From Roseovarius sp. MMSF_3350 (GTDB lineage: Bacteria > Pseudomonadota > Alphaproteobacteria > Rhodobacterales > Rhodobacteraceae): a DNA stretch of 64,000 bases. Made by a program: the position numbers and the translations under genes. The DNA is taken from positions 26,060-90,059 of the forward strand of contig NZ_JASHIZ010000019.1 in the NCBI RefSeq assembly GCF_030733425.1, read 5' to 3'. Below the pieces are notes generated by a model. The model was not told where the DNA came from. It searched no databases and was given only the letters and a program-made list of their open reading frames with translations. Below are positions 18,239-26,575 of this stretch, piece by piece. Within the stretch, counting starts at the first letter, position 1. Each line of letters begins with the position of its first letter.

Positions 18239-19773
18239 TGGAACAGTTGCTGCACGTTCTTGGGGGCTTCGAAACAATCGCGGAACCGGCGGTGTTCGGG
18301 TATTTGGTAGCCGGCTTCCTGATCGGGACTCTCTTTGCGGCGATCCCTGGGTTGACAGGCACATTGGCGATAGCATTGATCTTGCCGATTACCTATTCGA
18401 TGGACATTACCCCGTCGCTTGTCATGTGCGCCGCTATTTTCATGGGAGCTCAGTATGGCGGCAGCATCACCGCTATAACAGTAAACATTCCTGGCGCACC
18501 TTGCGCTGTTATGACTGCATATGAAGGCAACATATTAATGCGTCGGGGGGAGGGTGCTCGCGCGTTGCGCAGTGCGGGCCTAGCGTCGATGATGGGGGGC
18601 GTGGTTGGTGCCGTACTACTAATGACACTAGCACCTATAATAGCTCAAGCGGCATTGTATGTACAAACTCCCGGGAAGTTCTCTCTGATCCTATTCGCCT
18701 TTTTCGTAATCATTATTTCGAACGATCAGTCCATTGCGAAGGGCATCGTCGCTACGCTGCTTGGCCTCATGGTCGCCACGATTGGAATTGATGTGGCAAG
18801 TTCCAAGGCACGTCAAACCTTCGGACTGCCCTCTTTAGTTGAGGGTATCGATTTGATGGCTGTCATCATCGGGGCTTTTGCAATTAGCGAGTTATTGGTT
18901 CAGGTTACGGCAAGCTCTCGGAATAAGAATACTTTGAATTACAACCCAACCGAGTCAGTGAAGTGGAGTTGGCGTGACTTCCTGCCACGCGGTTCCGACT
19001 ACAGCTTCATCGGCACCTACCGCTACATAAAGTTCGCGATGATTGGCTACTTCGTTGGCGTCCTGCCGGGAGCAGGGGGAAGCAGTGCAGCGTTTGTTTC
19101 ATATGCAGAGGCGAAACGCAGTTCCTCGCGTCCTGAGGAATACAACAATGGTTCCGTAGAAGGAATTTCTGCCTCCGAAAGCGCTAACAACGCGATGTGC
19201 GGTGGTTCTCTCGTTCCGATGTTAACTTTTGGCATACCGGGAGATACTACATCCGCGGTGATACTCGGCGTCCTTATCATTAACGGCCTGCAACCGGGTC
19301 CACAGATGATGACTGAGCAATTCGCAGTAATAACACCAATGATGGCAGCTTTGCTCATCGCGGCACTACTGATCCCGATCACTCTTCTGTTCTTGGGTCC
19401 CTGGTACATGCGGCTTGTTTCAATCAACAAGGCGGTGCTTTTTTCGAGCATTGCAGTTGTTGCCATGGTAGGTGCATATGTATCAACTTTTTCTGTGTTT
19501 CAGATGGGAGCCGCGCTTGCCATCGGGGTTGGTGCCTATTTCATGCAGCGCGGTGGGTATCCAATGGTCTCCTTTCTGCTGGGTTTTATTCTCGGGCCAG
19601 ACCTCGAGGTATACATGAGGCGTAGCCTTGCCATTACTGACGGGAGCCCCTCCATTTTCTTCACTAGACCGGATAGTCTTTTCTTTCTTGGACTAATTGC
19701 AGTGTTTTTCTTCTTCATGATCGTCCGTCCGTGGATTTCTTCGAGGCGAAAACACCTGTCACCGGATAAGTAA
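18235..19773 (+). CDS. tctA: Tripartite tricarboxylate transporter large permease (TctA)
   Basis: This 512-residue permease has about eleven hydrophobic segments and the TctA hallmarks GLTGTLAIALILPITY and GGSITAITVNIPG (about residues 78-90), plus LVPMLTFGIPGDTTSAV in the second half. The true start is the ATG at 18235, which overlaps the tctB stop as ATGATG, so the upstream open frame from 18112 is not used. It completes the Tct importer. After its stop, IS sequence begins within about 110 bases, so the cassette was probably cut there. Confidence 0.92.
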   Translation: MMEQLLHVLGGFETIAEPAVFGYLVAGFLIGTLFAAIPGLTGTLAIALILPITYSMDITPSLVMCAAIFMGAQYGGSITAITVNIPGAPCAVMTAYEGNILMRRGEGARALRSAGLASMMGGVVGAVLLMTLAPIIAQAALYVQTPGKFSLILFAFFVIIISNDQSIAKGIVATLLGLMVATIGIDVASSKARQTFGLPSLVEGIDLMAVIIGAFAISELLVQVTASSRNKNTLNYNPTESVKWSWRDFLPRGSDYSFIGTYRYIKFAMIGYFVGVLPGAGGSSAAFVSYAEAKRSSSRPEEYNNGSVEGISASESANNAMCGGSLVPMLTFGIPGDTTSAVILGVLIINGLQPGPQMMTEQFAVITPMMAALLIAALLIPITLLFLGPWYMRLVSINKAVLFSSIAVVAMVGAYVSTFSVFQMGAALAIGVGAYFMQRGGYPMVSFLLGFILGPDLEVYMRRSLAITDGSPSIFFTRPDSLFFLGLIAVFFFFMIVRPWISSRRKHLSPDK

Positions 19774-19884
19774 ATCAAAGGCCGCCAAATTGGGCATCGA
19801 TGGTGATCTGATCCCTGCAAACTGGACCGCCTGAAGCTGGAGTTTTCCGCTACGATTTCCCGGCTGGGAGAGGAGCGGAATCAC

Positions 19885-20001
19885 ATGAAGGCATCGAAGT
19901 TTTCGGACGCGCAGAAAGCGTTCATCATCAAGCAGGGCGAAGAAGGCACGCCGGTGTCTGAGATCTGCCGTAAGGCAGGCATCAGCCAGGTGACCTACTG
20001 G
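19885..20001 (+). pseudogene. N-terminal fragment of an IS3-family OrfA, interrupted by an IS110 element
   Basis: MKASKFSDAQKAFIIKQGEE and EICRKAGISQVTYW are the first 39 residues of an IS3-type OrfA, ending in the recognition helix. After TYW the sequence (CRGIVPLLCK) belongs to the left end of the IS110 element that follows. By chance the frame stays open across the junction, giving a 453-codon chimeric reading frame. No continuation of OrfA was found after the IS110 gene. Confidence 0.7.
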
Positions 20002-20133
20002 ACCTGTCGCGGGATTGTGCCGCTCCTTTGTAAGACCGCATGTCTTTTCCACCGGCCCGACCCGGCCCTGCCTGATCCGCCTGTATGCTGGTCGCGGGGC
20101 GGCGGGTGCCGTCGGTTTGCGATGGAGGAAGAC

Positions 20134-21246
20134 ATGCGGAACACCCAAGGAACGATCTACGTCGGAATTGATGTGTCCAAGGACAAACTTGCGGTCGCGA
20201 TCGCGGGTGGAGAGCGTGGGGACGAGGTTCTCAGCCTTGGCACGTTCGAGAACACACCCGCCAGCATCAGCAAGTTGCTGAAGAAGCTTGCCGGGCGAGG
20301 AGACATCTCGACCTGCTACGAGGCCGGACCGACGGGCTACGGCCTCTACCGGCAGATACGTGCGGCCGGCTGCGAATGCTGCGTGGTCGCGCCATCCCTG
20401 ATTCCGGTCAGGGCCGGAGAGCGGGTCAAGACCGATCGACTTGACGCCCTGCGTCTTGCACGCCTTCTACGTGCCGGAGAATTGACCCCAGTCTGGGTCC
20501 CCGACGAGACGCACGAGGCGATGCGCGATCTGGTCCGGGCCCGGGAAAGTGCCGCAGAGGATCAACGCCACAAGCGTCAGCTCGTCTCGGCCTTCCTTCT
20601 GCGTCATGGGCGGGTCTATCAACGCTCCAAGCCGTGGACGATGCGTTATCGGCGCTGGCTGCAGACCCTGACGTTCGATCACCCGGCGCACCAGATCGCG
20701 CTGCAGGAGATGTTGCAGGCGGAAAGAAATGCCTCGGAGCGGCTGGAGCGGCTGACCGGGCACATCGAGGTCCTTGTGCCGGACTGGACGCTCGCGCCAG
20801 CAGTGAACGCGCTTCAAGCGCTGCGGGGCGTGGCGCTGATCAGCGCCGTCACCTTCATGGCCGAGATCGGCGATGTGCGGCGGTTCGAGACACCTGTGAA
20901 ACTGATGGCCTATCTCGGGCTGGTGCCGAGCGAATACTCGACCGGCAAAACGACCAGGCGCGGTGGCATCACCCGTGCGGGCAACGCCCGCGTGCGACAC
21001 AAGCTGATCGAGGGGGCCTGGACTTACCGCCTGCAGGCACGACCGGGAGAGCGGAAGCTCTACATCCTCAGAGAGCAGTCGCCGGAGGTCCAAGACATTG
21101 CCTGGAAGGCGCAATCTCGCCTGACCGCCCGATATCGCCAGCTCATCCGGCGCGGCAAGAAGCCGACCGTCGTCACCACGGCGATTGCGCGAGAGATGGC
21201 CGCATTCATGTGGGACATCGCCCGCCGTACCATGCCTGCGCGCTGA
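20134..21246 (+). CDS. IS110-family transposase, full length
   Basis: This 370-residue DEDD transposase has the first acidic motif in YVGIDVSKDKLAVA, the glutamate in TCYEAGPTGYGL, and two Asp in VKTDRLDALRLARLL. The C-terminal transposase_20 domain has ALRGVALISAVTFMAEIG and LMAYLGLVPSEYSTG. The ATG at 20134 is chosen because GGAGGA lies 6 bases upstream. An open frame continues upstream to 19885 only because of fusion with an IS3 fragment. IS110 elements have non-coding ends; 20002-20133 and about 21247-21520 probably hold them, the latter without any gene. Confidence 0.9.
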   Translation: MRNTQGTIYVGIDVSKDKLAVAIAGGERGDEVLSLGTFENTPASISKLLKKLAGRGDISTCYEAGPTGYGLYRQIRAAGCECCVVAPSLIPVRAGERVKTDRLDALRLARLLRAGELTPVWVPDETHEAMRDLVRARESAAEDQRHKRQLVSAFLLRHGRVYQRSKPWTMRYRRWLQTLTFDHPAHQIALQEMLQAERNASERLERLTGHIEVLVPDWTLAPAVNALQALRGVALISAVTFMAEIGDVRRFETPVKLMAYLGLVPSEYSTGKTTRRGGITRAGNARVRHKLIEGAWTYRLQARPGERKLYILREQSPEVQDIAWKAQSRLTARYRQLIRRGKKPTVVTTAIAREMAAFMWDIARRTMPAR

Positions 21247-21527
21247 ACTCGCTCCCCCGACGCGCCCAATGGCGGGCGCGAGGTCGACGGCAGGGGAATA
21301 TCCGACACTCGCTTTGTGGCCAGCTTCGTGCTGACGCCCGTTGTAAGACAGGAATAGCCCCGAGACGCACAATCGGTCATGCGGTATCCAGCCCGCGCAT
21401 CAGAGCTTGTTCACCGACGTCTTCAGACCTCGTGCCCACCCTTGGGCGTCCAGACCACGACGAACGCCCGGGCGTAACCAATCGTGTGGCTCTCCCCTTG
21501 AAAAAAGACATCAGAGCGGTGCGCCGA
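21247..21527. other. Region between the IS110 and IS66 fragments
   Basis: It probably includes the non-coding right end of the IS110 element and the terminal part of an IS66 element. I see no gene, and could not find an exact target duplication for the IS110 insertion. Confidence 0.4.
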
Positions 21528-22061
21528 TCACACGGATCTGACGTAGTTCCAGGGCAGCAGCTGGTCGATGTCGGTCTGTTTGTGCCCCGCGGCGATGGCT
21601 GTCATGGCACCAGCCAGATAGCCATGCGGTTCGATCCCATTGAGTTTGCAGGTTTCGATCAGAGACGCGATAACTGCCCAGTTTTGTGCCCCGGCATCGT
21701 GACCTGCGAAGAGCGCGTTTTTGCGGTTGAGGGCGATGGGACGGATTGTGCGCTCGACGGGGTTGGAATCCAGTTCGATGCGACCGTCGTCGAGGAACAG
21801 GATTAGCCCGTCCCAGTATTTGGCGATGTATTTCAGGGCCTCTCCTGTGGGCGATTTGGCTGAGACGCGTGCACGGCTTTGTGCGAGCCAAAGCTCGAAT
21901 GCATCGATATTGGGTTTTGAGCGGTCCTGTCGTGCAGCAAGCCGTTGATCGGCAGGCAGGCCGCGCAGGTCTTTTTCGATGCGATAGAGTGCCTGGATTT
22001 GTGCCAGACCTTCCTGCGCAATTGGGTCTGCGCCAGATTGGGCAACATCATGCAGTTTGCG
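21528..22061 (-). pseudogene. tnpC: C-terminal fragment of an IS66-family transposase (TnpC)
   Basis: The minus-strand frame reads RRKLHDVAQSGADPIAQEG, then RIEKDLRGLPADQRLAARQ, GLILFLDDGRIELDSNPVERTIRPIAL and QTDIDQLLPWNY, which is the C-terminal half of an IS66 DDE transposase with the ELDSNPVER acidic site. Similarity starts abruptly at about 22061. Upstream of that point the sequence is unrelated. This copy is therefore truncated and inactive. Confidence 0.8.
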
Positions 22062-22283
22062 GCGGGCAGCAGGCCTACAATCGCTACTTGATCGGCGGGG
22101 CAAGTGGCGCGGAATACGCAGCTCTCAAGGCGCGGCAGTTCTTCGGCGTGCAGCAGATGCCGGTGCGGCAAGGCATGGGACAGACGGGGCAAGCAAGCGG
22201 CACAGGATCATCGGGGGCCGGGTCTCGAATGCTGGCGCAACTGGCCCGGTTGGCTAGGTTGGGGCGGCGATGACGGGTACCGG
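22062..22283 (+). other. Orphan 3' end of an unidentified gene
   Basis: Next to the IS66 breakpoint, the plus strand has an open frame ending at 22273 with a Gly/Ser/Gln/Arg-rich tail (QQAYNRYLIGGASGAEYAAL, then RMLAQLARLARLGRR before the stop). It looks like the last 70 residues of a protein whose front was removed when the IS66 sequence arrived. A phage structural protein is one guess, but I cannot identify the family. Confidence 0.3.
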
Positions 22284-23084
22284 TCACGAACTCGATTTGG
22301 CCAGAGGGCAGTATTTCATCGTCCCACAACACTTGGGCGCATCCTTACAAATATCCTGGATAAAGTCGTGCTGCGCCTTGCGACGCCTGTGCTCCAGTAA
22401 AGCAATGCGCTCTAGTGCAGATCTGTTTGGACACTCTGCCCTTAGGATCGGTTTCCCACCTGTCATCTCTCGGTCGGTGTCTACTGGACGGCAAACAATC
22501 GAACGATTGCTGTCGGCCTGACGCGTGCAACCCCTCGGGCAAGGAGTTCTAGAATTGAGCAATCGATCCAAGCGGTGAGATGCCTTGGGTAAGGAGTTGG
22601 CCAACCAGCCCTTCCCGCGGAACATGCCGACTAGGATCTCTTCTTTCCAACCCAATGGAGCAGCCAGCTCTTCCATTTTTTCCTGAATCCGCGCCGCGTC
22701 CCCGTGAGAAAGACCTCCTTCAAGAGGCCACACTCCATACTTCCGCGCATACTCCTGATGAAGGAGGAACATGCGTAGGTATTCCCACCAGGCTATCGCC
22801 GCATGCGCTTCGATTAGCGGTTCAGTTGATCCATAGGAGATACAAAAGGTGGCATCGGGATTGATGTGTCTCTCAGGACAGGAAGCGGGGAAATGATTGG
22901 CCGCTACGTCCTCCGCCACGCTAACGCCTCCTCCGTGCAATAGAGCGAGCTTCAGAAGGTAGTGTCCCGCGATCGATCCGCTCGCCTTTTGGGGTTCGCA
23001 AGTTACCTGCGCCGTTGCTGGTCTATCTGTTTCTACTCTGACCCATAAAGGGGTGTGTTTCAGCAGTAGCCTAAGAGAGTTCAT
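22284..23084 (-). CDS. E2-like (ubiquitin-conjugating-enzyme fold) protein with Cys-rich tail, paired with a cyclase
   Basis: The 266-residue protein holds a stretch HFPASCPERHINPDATFC (residues 64-81) that mirrors the E2 signature, in which an HPN motif is followed by the catalytic cysteine; here H73-I-N and C81. A WWEYLRMFLL helix follows at residues 99-108. The last third is Cys-rich (C182, C186, C198, C218, C246, C252, C253, C259) and could bind zinc. Related prokaryotic E2-like proteins occur in defence operons, where they prime cyclases by conjugation. The ATG overlaps the cyclase stop (ATGA, 23081-23084), so the two are translationally coupled. No E1- or JAB-like gene lies nearby. The assignment rests on motif reading; the fold should be confirmed. 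Confidence 0.62.
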   Translation of the reverse strand: MNSLRLLLKHTPLWVRVETDRPATAQVTCEPQKASGSIAGHYLLKLALLHGGGVSVAEDVAANHFPASCPERHINPDATFCISYGSTEPLIEAHAAIAWWEYLRMFLLHQEYARKYGVWPLEGGLSHGDAARIQEKMEELAAPLGWKEEILVGMFRGKGWLANSLPKASHRLDRLLNSRTPCPRGCTRQADSNRSIVCRPVDTDREMTGGKPILRAECPNRSALERIALLEHRRRKAQHDFIQDICKDAPKCCGTMKYCPLAKSSS

Positions 23085-24682
23085 TTCTTTGCGAGATGCG
23101 CGCGCGGTTGGCTTGGTTCCGAGGGGACGTGGGCTCGAGCGTACAACGGTTGAGCCAATTCAGTCGGCGTCGCAAGAATGCTAGCTGAGACATCGTCGTA
23201 GTCGACTTCTCTCGCGTACCCCTGATCACTGAGGACATCAATAAGGCCCTTGGGAGCAACACGAAGTGCGTCTGGTCCGATCTTTACACCGCCCTCGTTG
23301 CACTCTCGCTGCATTTTCTCCGACGTAGATGTGGCCTTTGATGACGCCACTCGTACGGATCGTTCGCCTCGAATACCAATCCTCGAAATCGGAGTCGGGC
23401 CGAGCTCTAGACCTACGGCAAGCTCTAGGCTTTCGATCTCCTCAAGCATCGATTTGCAAAGGTCGAAGGAAGCATGAAATCCCGCTGCGCACTGTGTGGC
23501 TGTGGCGACACTCTTAGCTTCGTCAGTTGATGTGCCGCTGCCTTCTGCAACCAAAGCATGGATACTGTCACCGATGAACCGAACTTTGCGACCGCCAAAG
23601 TCGGCTTCTGCCACGTTTTGAAACTCTTGGCGTATGACAAAGAGCGCGCGCACGGCATCCTGAATGTTTCCTTCGGACACCGCCTCGTCGATGAAATTGG
23701 TGTAGCCCGATATGTCGGCGAACAATGAGACCAGAGGCATCCGGATTGATTTGCTCGGATAGAGTTGCGAGTAGTCAATCTCGCTCAAAGGAGGCTGCTT
23801 GAAGGAAAACCTAAAATCGGAGGAAGTTAAGTCGTCCACAATCCCCTTTCGAACATCGCCCGACCAAGTGTCTACAACTCGTTCCGAAAAGGCTTGCCTG
23901 TTCATTACGCCAAACATCAAGCTGCCATCGTCAGAAGTGTAGGCTGAATTCGTGCTGATTTGGCTTGCGTTCAGCCCCAAAAACTCTTCGAGCACGCCAA
24001 CTTCTTGATATCCAAGCACGGCTCTAACTCGGTCTGAAACGTACACACCGGCCGTATCACCTTCTGCAAGCTTTGCTGCATGGTTGGCCGCTGAACCGAG
24101 AAACATCGGTTCTTGTTCAGACCCGGTCCCGTTGTTGATCGCAACGCATGTCCCAACATCAACACCGATCCGGAACTCAGTTCCAAACTCCCCATTGGCC
24201 AACCGATCATTGGCCAATTGGACTACGCGCTTGAAATCTTCAACAAAGGCAAGGGCTTGACCTATAGTTTCTCGCGATACTCCGCCGCCCCCGGTCTCAA
24301 GAAAAACTGCATGCATCCGCCCGCTGTGAAAGTCGACCCTTTGTGCACTGGTTTCTTCGATCACGCGATCCGCCGCGCCGTAGTATAGATGCAGCCCCTT
24401 AAGCGCCCGCGCGTGAGATCCCTCGGTTTCACGACCATCGTCCAAACGCATCTCATGGTACCCTACGATCGAGATATAGATCTGAACAGTATCGACTACG
24501 ACTGCCTTGTCCCTTGGTAGGCTGAAAAGCGGTGGCGTAGTGGGCTGCTTCATCGCTGTCTGCAGCGCCTTATCGATTTGATATCGCGACCAATATTGGT
24601 CGAAGCGCTGGACATCCACTTCGGGCACTTCATCCAAGAGCTTCTGAATACGATCACGTGCGACCGAGTGCTTCCAAGGCAT
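23081..24682 (-). CDS. Tandem class III nucleotidyl cyclase with divided active-site residues
   Basis: This 533-residue protein has two cyclase homology domains and no membrane segment. In domain 2 (about 313-480) both metal aspartates are present: FADISGYT (D323) and RFIGDSIHAL (D372). In domain 1 (about 60-230) the matching positions are Ser71 (IYISIVGY) and Arg122 (FHSGRMHAVF), so it cannot bind the metals, but GSAANHAAKL (196-204) keeps the Asn-type nucleotide-binding helix. Domain 2 has SSKATSTSEKM there instead. The two halves would then form one active site, as in mammalian adenylyl cyclases. I chose the ATG at 24682 (AGGAG 9 bases upstream) over the ATG at 24691. Cyclic nucleotide product unknown. 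Promoter: see 24750-24777. Confidence 0.8.
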   Translation of the reverse strand: MPWKHSVARDRIQKLLDEVPEVDVQRFDQYWSRYQIDKALQTAMKQPTTPPLFSLPRDKAVVVDTVQIYISIVGYHEMRLDDGRETEGSHARALKGLHLYYGAADRVIEETSAQRVDFHSGRMHAVFLETGGGGVSRETIGQALAFVEDFKRVVQLANDRLANGEFGTEFRIGVDVGTCVAINNGTGSEQEPMFLGSAANHAAKLAEGDTAGVYVSDRVRAVLGYQEVGVLEEFLGLNASQISTNSAYTSDDGSLMFGVMNRQAFSERVVDTWSGDVRKGIVDDLTSSDFRFSFKQPPLSEIDYSQLYPSKSIRMPLVSLFADISGYTNFIDEAVSEGNIQDAVRALFVIRQEFQNVAEADFGGRKVRFIGDSIHALVAEGSGTSTDEAKSVATATQCAAGFHASFDLCKSMLEEIESLELAVGLELGPTPISRIGIRGERSVRVASSKATSTSEKMQRECNEGGVKIGPDALRVAPKGLIDVLSDQGYAREVDYDDVSASILATPTELAQPLYARAHVPSEPSQPRAHLAKK

Positions 24683-24691
24683 GATCTTCAT

Positions 24692-24818
24692 CTCCTAACA
24701 TAGCGGCTCAGCATGGCAGCGAGTCGCAAAGTTTTTTCTGTGGTCATACAAAATAGGAGTTTCCAAGAAAATGTCAATATGGTAGAAATTGGGAGACATC
24801 AGGGGGGGGGGACAAGCT
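24692..24818. promoter_or_regulatory. Divergent promoter region of the cyclase/E2 and Pycsar-like operons
   Basis: This short spacer must hold promoters for both operons. On the minus strand, TTGACA and TATTTT are 16 bases apart (24777-24750), a good sigma70-type promoter for the cyclase/E2 pair. A run of ten G (24802-24811) lies just before the WYL gene start. Flanking TTTTCT (24734-24739) and AGAAAA (24766-24771) form a weak inverted repeat around the promoter that may be an operator for the WYL regulator. Confidence 0.55.
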
Positions 24819-25685
24819 ATGGACATCAAACCAAGTGTACGGCGACGTTTTGAGTTTATCGATTTTCAGTTGCAATGGACAGGTTCGATCGGTCGCAAGG
24901 CCTTGCAAAATCAGTTCGAGATATCGCCTCAACAAGCGACAAACGACCTAACCACATATCTTGATATCGCACCCCGCAACATGAGCTACGACCCGCGACG
25001 CCGATCTTACGTCGTGGGTTCAAAGTTCAAGCCAAAGTTCTCCAGCGGGGAGTCTTCCGGTTTCTTTCTTCATCTGGAGATGTTTCATCAAGGCTATCGC
25101 ACTAAAGAGGAAATTTGGCCAACTCACTTGCCGGAGTTTGACGCTGTTGCCATCGCGTCTCGCAAGGTTGATCCGAAAATTCTTCGATCAGTACTCGATG
25201 CAATTGATGCAGAAGCATGTTTGGAGGTTCGATATGTTTCGCTCAGCTCAGACTCAGAAACCATACGAACGCTTTGCCCTCATGCCATTGCTAGCGACGG
25301 ACACCGATGGCACATGCGTGCCTATGATGTGGAGAAGGGCCGGTTCTCAGACTTTGTGCTTTCAAGAATTGAAGCCGCAAGCGTATTGCAAGAGGAATGC
25401 CCGGATCCGCGCCCAGACGCACTTTGGCAACAAATAGCAGCGCTAAAACTTCAGGCAGATCCAACCCTTACCGCAAGGCAAAGAGAACAGATTGAGATCG
25501 AGTACGGCATGGTTGACGGCGTTCTCGAGCTCCCAGTGCGCAAGGCAATGCTGTTCTATTACCTTAGATTCTACGGCTTTGATCCTCTCGAAATGGATGG
25601 GAAGGCCATGCGAAATAAGAGCAGCTACCGTCTCAAAATACTTAACTTGGAAGAAATAGAGACTTGTTTGGAAAGAAGAAAATAA
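24819..25685 (+). CDS. WYL-domain transcriptional regulator (CapW/BrxR-like)
   Basis: The 288-residue protein begins with a winged helix-turn-helix (RRRFEFIDFQLQWTGSIGR, then FEISPQQATNDLTTYLD), continues with a WYL domain (LEVRYVSLSSDSETIRTLCPHAIASDG, with RWHMRAYD) and ends with a C-terminal extension. CapW and BrxR proteins have this build and repress anti-phage operons until infection. The ATG at 24819 gives the usual N-terminus (MDIKPSVRRRFE). A TTG at 24789 in the same frame would place the G-run inside the gene. The next gene overlaps its end by 22 bases. It probably autoregulates and controls both operons. The inducing signal is unknown. Confidence 0.85.
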   Translation: MDIKPSVRRRFEFIDFQLQWTGSIGRKALQNQFEISPQQATNDLTTYLDIAPRNMSYDPRRRSYVVGSKFKPKFSSGESSGFFLHLEMFHQGYRTKEEIWPTHLPEFDAVAIASRKVDPKILRSVLDAIDAEACLEVRYVSLSSDSETIRTLCPHAIASDGHRWHMRAYDVEKGRFSDFVLSRIEAASVLQEECPDPRPDALWQQIAALKLQADPTLTARQREQIEIEYGMVDGVLELPVRKAMLFYYLRFYGFDPLEMDGKAMRNKSSYRLKILNLEEIETCLERRK

Positions 25686-26575
25686 GCGATCCACCGCCAC
25701 CGGTGGAAAATGATCAATTGTCGACAGAAGTGTTAGACAAGCACCGACAGATCATTTGTCGAAGCGAACTCGTTGCCAATGAAGACGACCTCGCGGCTAA
25801 AATTATTGGCATGTCGAGGCTGGTTAAGTTCGACAAGGGTCAGGTTTTAATGACCCACGGCGAGGATGCTGATGATGTTTACTTCATTTTGTTCGGATCC
25901 GTCAGAGTATCCATCAACTCAACCTTCATTGATACCAGAGAGGCACCTCAGACCATTGGCGAAATGGCGGCAATGAAACCAGGTGCTGCTCGCTCCGCAG
26001 ATGTCTGTGTCGAGTCCGAGAAATTGGAAGCACGGGTTATCTCGGCACACGACTTTAGAACTCTAATGTCCACGCACACCGAGTTTTCTACGCGACTGTC
26101 GAGCATGGTAGATTCCATGAATCGAAAAAACATAAGATTACTTGGCACCAGTAGTAGATCGCCGGGAAACGCCTGGACATGGACTTCGATAGTGTTCGGC
26201 GCAGTAGTTGGACTCCTTTGTGGCATTTGGCTTGGGCTTGGGGGCTCTCCACTTTGGTTTGCGATTTTGTCGGCCCTCGGTGCCGGTGCCTTGAGCACCC
26301 TCGTTGCTATCCGGATGAATCCAGACCTGATTTATCGCAACATGTTTTGGCTTTCGGGCGCAGCTATGATTGCTCAAACAGTCCAAACCGTCTTTAGCCT
26401 TTCATTTTCAGTCGATGGGACACAGAACCAACTGCCGCTTCTTTGGAATTTCAACTCGAACCCCGAGCAGAAGTGGTGGGTTGTCTTAATAATCTATCTC
26501 TCCCTTGCCGCGTTGGCGTTCATGTCTTGGCTGGCAGATCGAGATCTTCGAAGGAACTCCAGCAAAAGTGAGTGA
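25664..26575 (+). CDS. pycTM: Cyclic-nucleotide-gated membrane effector (PycTM-like)
   Basis: This 303-residue protein combines a cyclic-nucleotide-binding domain (about residues 35-145: HGEDADDVYFILFGSVRVSI, then IGEMAAMKPGAARSADV with R110 in the phosphate-binding cassette) with four membrane segments (about 172-192, 197-216, 227-248, 271-290). Pycsar effectors of the PycTM type have this layout: on binding a cyclic pyrimidine nucleotide made during phage infection they disturb the inner membrane and stop the cell. The start at 25664 is a TTG inside the WYL gene with GGAAGA upstream; a GTG at 25703 is the alternative. It overlaps pycC by 8 bases. Confidence 0.85.
   Translation: MFGKKKISDPPPPVENDQLSTEVLDKHRQIICRSELVANEDDLAAKIIGMSRLVKFDKGQVLMTHGEDADDVYFILFGSVRVSINSTFIDTREAPQTIGEMAAMKPGAARSADVCVESEKLEARVISAHDFRTLMSTHTEFSTRLSSMVDSMNRKNIRLLGTSSRSPGNAWTWTSIVFGAVVGLLCGIWLGLGGSPLWFAILSALGAGALSTLVAIRMNPDLIYRNMFWLSGAAMIAQTVQTVFSLSFSVDGTQNQLPLLWNFNSNPEQKWWVVLIIYLSLAALAFMSWLADRDLRRNSSKSE

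Noticed and set aside
22284..23084. The Cys-rich E2-like protein as a SEC-C or plain zinc-ribbon protein
   Set aside because: The H-I-N...C arrangement with a preceding Pro-rich stretch fits an E2-type site better, and the gene is coupled to a cyclase. The Cys-rich tail may still be a zinc ribbon added to the fold.
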